Shown one piece after another: positions 1 to 8,514 of a stretch of DNA of 64,000 nt; position 1 is the first letter of the stretch; every line of letters begins with the position of its first letter. Location of the stretch: assembly GCF_030317035.1 (NCBI RefSeq), contig NZ_JASZYK010000019.1, positions 1 to 64,000 of the forward strand, written 5' to 3'. The notes under the pieces are model-generated. The model saw nothing but the letters and a program-made list of their open reading frames with translations, was not told where the DNA came from and searched no databases. A program made the position numbers and the translations under genes. This DNA comes from Variovorax sp. J22G73. Its GTDB lineage: Bacteria > Pseudomonadota > Gammaproteobacteria > Burkholderiales > Burkholderiaceae_C.

Positions 1-306
1 TCACCTTGACGCAGCCAATACCGCCTATTGAAAAACCAAACTCGCACCGCCGCTTGCGGATTGGAGAAGTCCCGGTAAAAGGAGGAGGCCGAAGGCCGGG
101 GGACATTCGAGCAAAGGGGTACCGCGTCGGCGTGATCGCGCCCTGAACAAGCCTCCTGAACACACGCTCCGAGCTCTTCGAAACCCTGTCCCAGCCAAGC
201 CCGCCCTAGGGAATCCCCGCCCTGCCCCCGGCCCGTGTCGTCGGGATACTCCGGTTGTTACACCCCGGACATCCGAAGCGGGTCCACTCCAAAGGCACAA
301 CAGACC
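1..306. other. leader region without a recognisable gene
   Basis: No coding sequence with family resemblance is visible on either strand. The stretch contains a purine-rich GGAGGAGG run near position 80 that is not followed by a start codon in range, and a small GC-rich dyad near 240-270. It presumably holds the promoter of the P450 gene that follows, but I see no convincing -35/-10 pair and no dyad strong enough to call an operator. Confidence 0.4.
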
Positions 307-3300
307 ATGGCAGGCAAAAACTCGCTCCACCCGATCCCGCATCCGGCGAAGAAGCCCTTCGTCGGCAACCTGCTGTCGATCGGCTCCGACTCTCCCGTGC
401 TCGACATGTGGAAGATCGCGAAGGACTTGGGCGGCATCTACTGGCTCGACATGCCGGGCATGCCGGTGATCGTGGTGTCCTCCCCCGCGCTGGTGGACGA
501 ACTGTGCGAGGAGAAGCGCTTCGACAAGAGCACGCGCGGGGCGCTGCGCCGGTTGCGTGCGGCGTCGCACGGCCTGTTCACTTCCGACACGCACGAGGAA
601 ACCTGGTCGAAGCCGCACAACATCTTGCTGGCCAACTTCAGCCAGCGCGCCATGCAGGCCTACCACCCGATGATGCTGGACATCGCGGGCCAGCTGGTCA
701 CCAAGTGGGAGCGGCTGAACTTCGACGAAGAGGTGGACGTGGTGCGCGACATGACCGCGCTCACGCTGGACACCATCGGCCTGTGCGGCTTCGGCTATCG
801 CTTCAATTCGTTCTACCGCGAAGGCTTCCACCCCTTCGTCGACGCGATGGTGCGCACGCTGGAAACGGTGCAGAACCGCCGCGGCCTGCCGCTCGAAGAG
901 CTCATGCTGAAGAAGGAACTTGCGCAGCAGCGCAAGGACATCCGCTACATGCACAAGATGGTGGAAGACATCATCGAGGAGCGGCGCGCGAGCGGCGCCG
1001 ACATCGCCACCAAGCCCGACCTGCTGAGCTACATGATTGCGGGGGTGGACAAGAAAAGCGGCGAGCAGCTCACCGACAAGATGATCCGCGACGAGTGCAT
1101 CGAATTTCTCATCGCGGGGCACGAGACCACCAGCGGCCTGCTCTCCTTCGCCATCTACTTCCTGCTGAACAACCCCGAGGCACTGGCCAAGGCGCAGGCC
1201 GAGGTCGATAACGTGTTCGGCCCCGACACCACGCAAAAGCCCACCTACGCGCAGGTCAACCGGCTGCAGTACGTGATGCAGGTGCTGAAGGAGTCGCTGC
1301 GCATGTTCCCCACCGCGCCGGCCATCTCGATGCGCGCGAAGGAAGACACGACGATCGGCGGGCAGTACACGATCAAGAAGAACAACATGGTCATCATGCA
1401 TGCGCTGGCGCTGCACCGTGACAAGGGCATCTGGGGCGAGGACGCCGACCAGTTCAACCCCGACAACTTCACCCGCGAGGCCGAACGCGAGCGGCCGGTG
1501 AACGCCTTCAAGCCCTTCGGCAACGGACAGCGCGCCTGCATCGGGCGGCAGTTTGCGCTGCAGGAGGCCGTGCTCACGCTCGGCATGATCCTGCAGCGCT
1601 TCAACCTGGTGGACCACACGGGCTACCAGCTGAAGATCAAGGAGGCGCTGACCATCAAGCCCGAGGGCCTGAAGATCAAGGCGCTGCTGCGCGACCCGGC
1701 CACGCGCCCGCGCGGCAACATGACCGACGCGGCCGCCGCGCCCGTCCAGGCCGCGCAGCCCGCGCAACCCGCCACGGGCCCGGCACGCAAACCGCAGCCC
1801 GCGCGCCACGGCACCTCGCTGCTGGTGCTGCAGGGCTCCAACCTGGGCACGGCCGAAGACCTGGCGCGCCAGCTGGCCGAGGCCGGCGAGGCGCGCGGCT
1901 TTTCCACGCAGCTGGCTTCGCTCGACGACTACGCCGAGCGCCTGCCGGCCAACGGTGCGGTGGCCATCGTGTGCGCCTCGTACAACGGCGTGGCGCCCGA
2001 CAACGCGGCCGAGTTCCACCGCTGGCTCGACAAGGCCGACGACGCGCTCAACGGCGTGCGCTTCAGCGTGTTCGGCTGCGGCAACACCGACTGGGCCGCC
2101 ACCTACCAGGCGGTGCCGCGCCGCATCGACGAGCGGCTGCAGGCGCTGGGCGCCACGCGCGTGCACCCGCGCGGCGAAGGCGATGCGCGCGAGGACATGG
2201 ACGGCGCCTTCCAGGACTGGAGCGACGCGCTGTGGCCCGAGCTGGTGAAGGCCTTCGACATCAAGACCGGCGCCGACACGCCCGCGCAGAGCGAGCCGCT
2301 GTACACGCTCGAGGAGCTGCCGCCGCCGCAGAAGAACGCGATCGTCGATGCGCTGGGCGCGGTCGCGTTGCGCGTCATCGAGAACCGCGAGCTGCAAAGC
2401 GCGGGCGGCAGCGAAGAGGCCGGCCGCTCCACGCGCCACGTGGAGCTGATGCTGCCCGAAGGCCTGGTGTACCGCGCCGGCGACCACCTGAGCGTGGTGC
2501 CGCGCAACAGCCCGGCGCAGGTGGAGCGCGCCATGGCGCGCTTCGGCTTCGACCGCACGGCCCATGTGCGCCTGCACGCGGGCGCGGGCCGCAAGGCGGC
2601 ACTGCCGGTGGAGCAGGTGATTGCGGTCGACCGGCTGCTGGGCGACTACGTCGAGCTGCAGGACGTGGCCACGCGCAGGCAGATCGCCACACTCGCGGCG
2701 TACACGGAATGCCCGTTCACCAAGCCGAAGCTGCTGGCGCTGTCGGGCAGCGACGAGGCCTCGCAAGCCGCCTACAAGGCCGAGGTGCTGCACAAGCGCA
2801 AGTCGCTGCTCGACCTGCTCGGCGAGCACCGCGCCTGCCAGGTGCCGTTCGCGGTGTTCCTGGAAATGCTGTCGCCGCTGTCGCCGCGCTACTACTCGAT
2901 TTCGTCGTCGCCGACGATGACGCCGGGCCGGTGCAGCGTGACGGTGGGCGTGGTGAGCGGCCCTGCCAGGTCGGGCACCGGCACCTTCGAGGGCGTGTGC
3001 TCCAACTTCCTGGCGCGCGCGGAAGCGGGCGACACGGTGCACGGCGTGGTGCGCGAGACCACGGCCGAAGGCTTTCGCCTGCCGGACGACGCGAGCCGCC
3101 CGCTCATCATGGTCGGCCCGGGCACGGGACTGGCGCCATTCCGCGGCTTCCTGCAGGAGCGCGCGGCGCAGGTCAAGGCGGGGAATTCGATCGGCGAGGC
3201 GCTGCTGTTCTTCGGCTGCAGGCATCCGGAGCAGGACTTCATCTACGCCGACGAACTCAACGCCTGGGCGCACCGCGGCGTGATGAAGCTGCACACCGCG

Positions 3301-3546
3301 TTCTCGCGCGCGGGGGACCGCAAGGTGTACGTGCAGGACCTGATCCGCGAACAGGCGGCCGACGTGTGGAAGCTGCTGGAGGCCGGCGCCGTGGTGTACG
3401 TGTGCGGCGACGGCTCGCGCATGGAGCCCGACGTGCGCCGCACGTTGAGCGACCTGGCGCGCGAGCATGGACACGACAGCGCCGCGTGGATGGACAAGAT
3501 GATTGCCGACCAGCGCTACGTGCTGGACGTGTGGGCAGGGGCCTAG
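307..3546 (+). CDS. self-sufficient cytochrome P450/NADPH-P450 reductase fusion (CYP102 family)
   Basis: The 1079-residue protein is organised like P450 BM3. The heme domain has the I-helix AGHETT (270-275, Thr274 matching BM3 Thr268), an ESLR motif and the heme loop PFGNGQRACIG with ligand Cys411. Phe91 in GLFTS matches BM3 Phe87 at the active site. A flavodoxin-like FMN domain starts near 505 (LLVLQGSNLGTAE). The FAD/NADPH half shows PRYYSISSSP (860-869) and GPGTGLAPF (from 937). The family hydroxylates or epoxidises medium- and long-chain fatty acids in the cytoplasm without a separate redox partner; the substrate here is inferred. ATG 307 is chosen because the family begins at this point; an in-frame GTG at 235 adds 24 unrelated residues. 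About 55 residues of Ala/Pro/Gln-rich linker join heme and FMN domains. Confidence 0.95.
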   Translation: MAGKNSLHPIPHPAKKPFVGNLLSIGSDSPVLDMWKIAKDLGGIYWLDMPGMPVIVVSSPALVDELCEEKRFDKSTRGALRRLRAASHGLFTSDTHEETWSKPHNILLANFSQRAMQAYHPMMLDIAGQLVTKWERLNFDEEVDVVRDMTALTLDTIGLCGFGYRFNSFYREGFHPFVDAMVRTLETVQNRRGLPLEELMLKKELAQQRKDIRYMHKMVEDIIEERRASGADIATKPDLLSYMIAGVDKKSGEQLTDKMIRDECIEFLIAGHETTSGLLSFAIYFLLNNPEALAKAQAEVDNVFGPDTTQKPTYAQVNRLQYVMQVLKESLRMFPTAPAISMRAKEDTTIGGQYTIKKNNMVIMHALALHRDKGIWGEDADQFNPDNFTREAERERPVNAFKPFGNGQRACIGRQFALQEAVLTLGMILQRFNLVDHTGYQLKIKEALTIKPEGLKIKALLRDPATRPRGNMTDAAAAPVQAAQPAQPATGPARKPQPARHGTSLLVLQGSNLGTAEDLARQLAEAGEARGFSTQLASLDDYAERLPANGAVAIVCASYNGVAPDNAAEFHRWLDKADDALNGVRFSVFGCGNTDWAATYQAVPRRIDERLQALGATRVHPRGEGDAREDMDGAFQDWSDALWPELVKAFDIKTGADTPAQSEPLYTLEELPPPQKNAIVDALGAVALRVIENRELQSAGGSEEAGRSTRHVELMLPEGLVYRAGDHLSVVPRNSPAQVERAMARFGFDRTAHVRLHAGAGRKAALPVEQVIAVDRLLGDYVELQDVATRRQIATLAAYTECPFTKPKLLALSGSDEASQAAYKAEVLHKRKSLLDLLGEHRACQVPFAVFLEMLSPLSPRYYSISSSPTMTPGRCSVTVGVVSGPARSGTGTFEGVCSNFLARAEAGDTVHGVVRETTAEGFRLPDDASRPLIMVGPGTGLAPFRGFLQERAAQVKAGNSIGEALLFFGCRHPEQDFIYADELNAWAHRGVMKLHTAFSRAGDRKVYVQDLIREQAADVWKLLEAGAVVYVCGDGSRMEPDVRRTLSDLAREHGHDSAAWMDKMIADQRYVLDVWAGA

Positions 3547-3636
3547 GCTCGCCCCCAGGCTTGCCCACTTCGTGTGGCCTCCTTCTCCCTACCGGGGGCA
3601 ATACCTGCGGACCGGCGAAGCCGGTTCCGCGGTATT
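3547..3636 (-). repeat. dispersed intergenic repeat, copy 1
   Basis: Read on the minus strand, this segment has a block with CGGAACCGGCTTCGCCGG followed by a CCGCAGG..TTGCCCCC segment and an AAGCCTGGGG tail. It matches a plus-strand segment at 55737-55828 closely over its first 40 bases and loosely after that. The ACCGG/CCGGT core can fold. It fills most of the gap between the two convergent genes here and could serve as a transcription end. Confidence 0.6.
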
Positions 3637-3687
3637 TCTGGAAGGGGGCGCGACAGCTGCGCTGCGTTGCGTCGCGTTGTGTTTTGG

Positions 3688-4467
3688 TCAGTCGGCGCGG
3701 TCGGGGTCCGGGTACACCAGCGGCCCGAGCAGCCCGCGATTGAAGGGCTTCCACTGGCCTTCGGCTTGCGCCAGCCGGTCGGCCACGGCGTAGAGCACGG
3801 CGGGGTGCGCGCCCAGGCCCAGGTGGCTGGCCAGCACTTCGATGTTCTCCGACTGCGGGCCGGTCTTTTCTATGCTGCAGCGCCAGGCGACCACGCCGTC
3901 GGTGCGGCTGAAGATGGAGGTGGTGGGCACGGGCGGCGTGGGCTGCACGAACTTCATGCGGCGCGGGTCGTGCGAGCTCTGGCCGCTCACGCCCTCGTAC
4001 ACGCGCCATGCGTTGGTGGCGCGCGGGCTGCCGGAAAACGGGCTGCCCAGCGTGATCACGTTGCGGATCATGTGCGAGTACGACGACGCCAGCAGCCGCG
4101 CGTAAACGCCGCCCAGGCTCCAGCCGATGACGCTGACCTTCTCGCCGTTCTTCTCGTGCAGGGCCTTCAGCAGCTCGACCATGCCGTGCTCCACGCCTTC
4201 GCGCGGGCCGAGGTTGCGGCCCTGGCCCCAGCCGTGCGCGTCGTAGCCGCGGCTGCACAGGTAGCGGCGCAGCAGCAGCGTGGAGCCGTCGCCCGCCACC
4301 AGGCCGGGCAGCACGATCACCGGGTGCCCGTCGCCGCGCGGCGTGAGCTGCAGCAGCGGCCACATGGCGATGCCGGCGCCGGTTTCCCACAGCGCGCGCG
4401 CCTCGGCCAGCAGCAGCAGGCGCGACGGCGGCGCGATGGGTTCCTTGGCATGGGTGGCGGTGGTCAT
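3688..4467 (-). CDS. alpha/beta-hydrolase, lipase/esterase-like
   Basis: A 259-residue cytoplasmic protein. It shows VIVLPGLVAGDGSTLLLRRYL (oxyanion-side strand) and the nucleophile elbow GWSLGG, then TLGSPFSG as in triacylglycerol-lipase/PGAP1-like hydrolases. No signal peptide is visible. It is the last gene of a minus-strand run after the phasin and TetR genes, 123 bases downstream of the TetR stop. A role in turnover of storage lipid or polyester is plausible from this context but is inference only; the substrate cannot be read from the sequence. Confidence 0.75.
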   Translation of the reverse strand: MTTATHAKEPIAPPSRLLLLAEARALWETGAGIAMWPLLQLTPRGDGHPVIVLPGLVAGDGSTLLLRRYLCSRGYDAHGWGQGRNLGPREGVEHGMVELLKALHEKNGEKVSVIGWSLGGVYARLLASSYSHMIRNVITLGSPFSGSPRATNAWRVYEGVSGQSSHDPRRMKFVQPTPPVPTTSIFSRTDGVVAWRCSIEKTGPQSENIEVLASHLGLGAHPAVLYAVADRLAQAEGQWKPFNRGLLGPLVYPDPDRAD

Positions 4468-4590
4468 GATCAGTGGCTCCTTCGGCGCGATGGCCTGTTG
4501 TAGCGCGTTGTGGCTCTTGATGGACTTTTATCGTCTTGTTCGCAAAGCTGGGGCTCTGGCAGCCAATGCCCCGTCGGACAACAACGTCAT

Positions 4591-5226
4591 TTATCCGAGG
4601 TATTTGCCCCTCAGGTAATCGAGGTAAGCCCTCGATTCGCTGGAAACATACGGCGAGACGAGCGTGAGCGTATAGAACGCCGCCAGCCCCGGGTCGGCCT
4701 GCGCGAGGGCGTCGCGCCCCGGCACCAGCCGCTCGAACGACAGCCAGCAGGTGGTGGTGAACACCATCTGCAACGCCAGGATGCGCGCCTGCTCGGCGCT
4801 GGTCTCGATCACGCCCGAGGCCACCAGGCCTTCGCACAGCGCCTGCGCGGCCAGCAGGTTCTGTGCGGTGAGGGCCTGCGCGCGCTGGCCCAGCGCGGGG
4901 TACTCGCTGGCCAGGAAGGCCATGTCGCGGTAGATGAAGCGGTATTCGTCGATGGCCTCGAAGCGCAGGTGCAGCGCCAGCCACAGGTCGTCGATGGCCG
5001 CGATGGCGGCCGACGAGCCGTTCAGCGCCTCCAGCCGCTGCTCGAAGCGGCGGAACAGCCATTCGACGATGAGCTGCTTGGCCTTGAAGTGGTAGTGCAG
5101 GTTGCCCGGGCTGATGCCGAGCTCGGCCGCGATCTTGTGCGTGGACACGGCCGCGAGGCCCTGCGCATTGAACAGCGCGAGGCTGGCCTGCAGGATGCGG
5201 TCGCGCGTGGTGTTGGAACTGGCCAC
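4591..5226 (-). CDS. TetR/AcrR family transcriptional regulator
   Basis: The N-terminal helix-turn-helix reads TTRDRILQASLALFNAQG through VSTHKIAAELGISPGNLHYHFKAK, the usual TetR DNA-binding domain; the ligand-binding half is unassigned. I chose GTG at 5226 (211 residues), which begins 17 bases after the stop of the phasin gene. An in-frame ATG at 5337 would add 37 residues, mostly alternating Leu/Pro, that merely read the Ala-run of the phasin gene in another frame. Neither start has a good ribosome binding site. Lying directly behind the phasin gene, it may control the storage-granule genes or the hydrolase that follows. Confidence 0.8.
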   Translation of the reverse strand: MASSNTTRDRILQASLALFNAQGLAAVSTHKIAAELGISPGNLHYHFKAKQLIVEWLFRRFEQRLEALNGSSAAIAAIDDLWLALHLRFEAIDEYRFIYRDMAFLASEYPALGQRAQALTAQNLLAAQALCEGLVASGVIETSAEQARILALQMVFTTTCWLSFERLVPGRDALAQADPGLAAFYTLTLVSPYVSSESRAYLDYLRGKYLG

Positions 5227-5242
5227 AACGGCGGTGGGTGGC

Positions 5243-5776
5243 TCAGCGTCTGGCGCGGCCGCGGGGGGCGGCTGCGCGCGGGCTTGCGGCAGCGGCAGCG
5301 GCAGCGGCAGCGGCGGCAGAACCCGCGGAACCTTCAAGCTGCGCCACGCGTTCGCGCAGTTGCGCCACCTCGTCGCGCAGGGCCTGCACCTCTTGCGCGT
5401 TCGGCAGGCCCAGGCGCTCCAGCGCGGTGGCCACGCGCTGGTCGAACACGTCCTCGAACTTGCGGATGCCGAAGCTGTCGAGGCTGGGGACCTTGCCCTG
5501 GCGGATGCCGAGCAGGCCTTCGATCACGTTGGCCTGGCGCTTGGCGACGTCGTTGCGCACGGTGTCCAGCGCCTTCAGGCCGGCGCGCAGCAGGCCTTCG
5601 GCCTTGCCGGGGGCCGCGGCCTGGGTCTTGCCGGCAACCTGCGTGGCCTTGCGGGGCGCGGCCTTGCGGGATGCGGCCTTGCGGGCAGCTGGTGCCTTGC
5701 GTGCCGGCACCTTCTTCGCGGGCGCCGCCCTCTCCGTCTTCTTCGACTTTGCAGTTTCGTCAGCGCGGGTCGCCAT
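5243..5776 (-). CDS. PHA granule-associated protein (PhaF/PhaI-type phasin)
   Basis: A 177-residue protein with three parts. Residues 1-62 are Lys/Arg/Ala/Pro-rich and histone-H1-like (RKAPAARKAASRKAAPRK). Residues about 63-150 form the phasin helix: KALDTVRNDVAKRQANVIEGLLGIRQGKVPSLDSFGIRKFEDVFDQRVATALERLGLP, ending in a leucine-heptad coiled coil (VQALRDEVAQLRERVAQLE). The C-terminus is poly-Ala with a basic end. Such proteins coat polyhydroxyalkanoate granules and, through the basic segment, can attach them to the nucleoid. The basic segment is N-terminal here, whereas in Pseudomonas PhaF it is C-terminal. Confidence 0.8.
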   Translation of the reverse strand: MATRADETAKSKKTERAAPAKKVPARKAPAARKAASRKAAPRKATQVAGKTQAAAPGKAEGLLRAGLKALDTVRNDVAKRQANVIEGLLGIRQGKVPSLDSFGIRKFEDVFDQRVATALERLGLPNAQEVQALRDEVAQLRERVAQLEGSAGSAAAAAAAAAAASPRAAAPRGRARR

Positions 5777-5828
5777 GCAGTGCTCCAGGTACCGGACAAA
5801 AGAAAAAGGGCGCCAGGCGCCCTCGGGG

Positions 5829-6383
5829 TCAGGCCGCCTTGCGGGCGGCAGCGCGGCGAACCGGCTTCTTGGCGACGGCGGCCTTGGCCTTCACCGTGCG
5901 AACCGGCTTGGCTTCTTCGGCGCCGCTCACGCGGGCTTCGATCTGCTTGGTGCCGGCGGCGATGCGGTCGGCGATTTGCACCGACACGGTGGCGATCGGC
6001 TGGTTCAGCGCGCCCAGGGCGTTGATCACCGAGGTGGCGACGGGCGACTCGACGCGCGCCACGCGGCCGGCGACGGTCTCGATGCCGGTGGTGGTGCCGG
6101 CGGCCACGCGGTCCATCACGGACACGATGCGGCCGGTGTCGATGTCCAGGCGGTTGGCCAGGAAGCCGTTGATCTTTTCCTGCGCGCCGATCAGGTTGGC
6201 CTTGACCTGCTCGCTCACCAGCGGAATCTGGCGGCTGCCCAGGAAGTTGCTGTAGCGCGTGGCGGCGCCGCCCAGCAGGCGATGCACGCCGGTGCGGTAG
6301 GCGCCGACCAGGGTCTTGCCCGCGTCGTTGTACTGGCCGACGACGTGGACGGCTGCGGAAGCGATGGTGGTTTGCGTGGACAT
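5829..6383 (-). CDS. phasin-like protein with basic C-terminal tail
   Basis: A 184-residue protein, 52 bases upstream of the PhaF/PhaI-type gene and on the same strand. The body (about 1-150) is predicted helical and amphipathic, without signal peptide or membrane segment, and has low-complexity repeats of the phasin kind (DRVAAGTTTGIETVAGRVARVES, then IADRIAAGTKQIEARVSG). The last 30 residues are Lys/Arg/Ala-rich (KPVRRAAARKAA). I infer a granule-surface protein from composition and neighbours; I do not recognise a specific named family. Confidence 0.6.
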   Translation of the reverse strand: MSTQTTIASAAVHVVGQYNDAGKTLVGAYRTGVHRLLGGAATRYSNFLGSRQIPLVSEQVKANLIGAQEKINGFLANRLDIDTGRIVSVMDRVAAGTTTGIETVAGRVARVESPVATSVINALGALNQPIATVSVQIADRIAAGTKQIEARVSGAEEAKPVRTVKAKAAVAKKPVRRAAARKAA

Positions 6384-6540
6384 GGTGATTTCCTTTGAAG
6401 TTGATGGGCTCGCGAGGAAACGGGGATGTTCTGTCGCGATGGGCCTATCTTCTTCCCGGGGGCCTAGGCCTGGAAAACTAGAACGGTCGGAAAACTAGTC
6501 CAACTGCCCCAATTTTCTGCAGGCCGGGCCCGCGCGCCGG

Positions 6541-8295
6541 TCATGCCGCCGCGGCGCGGGGGGAACGGGCGCGTTTGGCGGGGGCCGCTGGGGCGGTGGG
6601 CGCGGTCTTGCGGGCCGGTGGCTTGGGGGCTGCCTTCTTGGCGGCAGCTTTCACAGGCGTTTTTACCGGGGCATTTGCCGGGGCTTTTACCGGGGCTTTT
6701 ACCGGAGCCTTCGCAGCGGCAGCTTTCACAGGCGCCTTCTTCGCAGCGACCTTCACCGGCGCCTTCTTGCGCGCGGCCGGTGCCTTCCGGGCGGCGACCG
6801 GCGCGGGCGCCTCGTCGTCCGACGGCTCCTCCACCGTCTTCGGCGGCACCGGCGCGGGCGCGGCACCGGCGGCGGCCGGGTGCTTCTGCGTGAGCTCCAT
6901 CAGCAGCTTGTGCTCGGCCAGCATGTAGTCGCCGATCTCGGTGATGTCGGGCACGGCGCGGCGGCAGGCGATCAGGCCGTAGTCCATGCGGCCGTTGTAG
7001 CTCTGCACCGTCACGTTCAGCGCCGTGCCGTGGCTGGCGATCGACACCGGGTAGTAGCAGGTCACCAGCGCGCCGGCGAAGTACATCGGAAACGGCGCGC
7101 CCGCCACGTTCGAGATGGCCACGTTGGCCGCCGGCGGCAGCAGGTTGACGATGCCCGAGCGCCCCACCATCGACGCGATGCCCGACACCAGCCACGGCGC
7201 GGCGAAGGTCGGAAAGTCGTCCAGGATCACCGCCTTGAAGCGGTTCATGGTCGACTTCGACGAGTTCGACGACGCGTTGATGGCCTTCAGCCGCTGCACC
7301 GGGTCGGTGATGTCGGTGGCCAGGCTCACCAGGATCATGCTGGCCTGGTTGTTGGCCGTCTGGTCGCCGGCCTCGCGCAGGCTCACCGGGACGCCGGCCA
7401 CCAGCGGCTTGGCGGGCAGCTCGTTGTTGTCGGCCAGGTAGTGGCGCAGCGCGCCCGACACCGTGGCCATGACCACGTCGTTCAGCGACACGCCGAAGTG
7501 CTTGGCGATGTACTTGGTCTCGGCCAGCGAAATGGTGCGCCCGGCGAAGGTGCGCTGGTTGGTGATCGACACGTTCAGCGAGGTGCGCGGCGCGAACAGG
7601 TTGAACTTCTTGGGCGCGGCGGCGGCGTCTTTCTCGGCCGCCTTCTCGTCGGGCTTGGCCAGCCCGCCGATGGCGCGCGCGATGGCGGGGGCCATCTTGA
7701 AGAGCTTGACGTATTGCTGCGCGGTGTTGCGCAGCGCCGCCGTGGCCAGCTCGGCCATGCCCAGCTGGTAGCCGCTGCCGCGCGGGCGCGAGCGCGGCGG
7801 CTTCACCACGCGGCCGGTGGCCTCGAGGTCGAAGATGGCCTTGCCCACTTCCACGCCGGCCTGCCCGTCGATGCCCGCGTGGTGCACCTTGGTGTACAGC
7901 GCCACCTGGCCGCTCTTGAGCCCGTCGATGATGAAGAACTCCCACATGGGGCGGCTGCGGTCGATGAGCGTGGAGTGCAGCCGCGCCACGTACTGCTGCA
8001 ACTGCCGGTTGGTGCCGGGCTTGGGCAGCGTGATGTGGCGCACGTGGTAGTCGATGTCGATGTCCTCGTCGTCCACCCACACGGGGTTGGACATGTCGAA
8101 GGGCATCAGCGCGAGCTTGCGCGTGAACACGTCGGCCAGGTGGATCCGGCTGGCCATGAAGTTCTTGGCGTCTTCGTAGAAGTCGCCCTTGTAGCCCTTG
8201 GGCAGGTCGAGCACATTGAGCGAGCCCACGTGCATCGGCATTTCCGGCGTTTCCATGTGCAGGAAGGTGGCATCAAGACCGCTCAGGTGTTTCAT
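6541..8295 (-). CDS. wax ester synthase/diacylglycerol acyltransferase (WS/DGAT) with histone-like tail
   Basis: The first ~470 residues form a complete WS/DGAT: the start MKHLSGLDATFLHMETPEMPMHV is typical, and the acyltransferase motif HHAGIDG is at 138-144 (His138, His139, Asp143). The enzyme esterifies acyl-CoA with fatty alcohol or diacylglycerol at the membrane or lipid-body surface. Residues 472-584 are an unusual Lys/Ala/Pro tail with repeated KAPVK units and no counterpart in ordinary WS/DGAT enzymes. At DNA level the tail includes short direct repeats (CCGGGGCTTTTA, 6668-6706). With the two phasin genes it makes a minus-strand storage block; the tail resembles the basic segments of those neighbours. 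Confidence 0.9.
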   Translation of the reverse strand: MKHLSGLDATFLHMETPEMPMHVGSLNVLDLPKGYKGDFYEDAKNFMASRIHLADVFTRKLALMPFDMSNPVWVDDEDIDIDYHVRHITLPKPGTNRQLQQYVARLHSTLIDRSRPMWEFFIIDGLKSGQVALYTKVHHAGIDGQAGVEVGKAIFDLEATGRVVKPPRSRPRGSGYQLGMAELATAALRNTAQQYVKLFKMAPAIARAIGGLAKPDEKAAEKDAAAAPKKFNLFAPRTSLNVSITNQRTFAGRTISLAETKYIAKHFGVSLNDVVMATVSGALRHYLADNNELPAKPLVAGVPVSLREAGDQTANNQASMILVSLATDITDPVQRLKAINASSNSSKSTMNRFKAVILDDFPTFAAPWLVSGIASMVGRSGIVNLLPPAANVAISNVAGAPFPMYFAGALVTCYYPVSIASHGTALNVTVQSYNGRMDYGLIACRRAVPDITEIGDYMLAEHKLLMELTQKHPAAAGAAPAPVPPKTVEEPSDDEAPAPVAARKAPAARKKAPVKVAAKKAPVKAAAAKAPVKAPVKAPANAPVKTPVKAAAKKAAPKPPARKTAPTAPAAPAKRARSPRAAAA

Positions 8296-8514
8296 GTGTT
8301 GTGTCTCCTAGGTGGGGCATGCGCCGTTCGGCAGGATAGCGCGGGCATCGCGTTTGTGGGCCCCGCGTTCTTCAGTGTTTCCACCGGGGGCGAGGCGCCG
8401 GCGGGACACGGGTTTGCCCGAAGTTCCCGAGCGGCACCGCGACGGCCGCTGGCGGCAACGGCCCGTCCCTTGTGCGAAAGCCCTTGTTTCACACGGGCTC
8501 CGTACACTGGGGCC

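Noticed and set aside
25-3474. 1149-codon open frame antisense to the P450 gene
   Set aside because: Very rich in Arg, Ala, His and Gln, with no fold or family likeness; a typical third-position GC shadow of a strongly biased gene.
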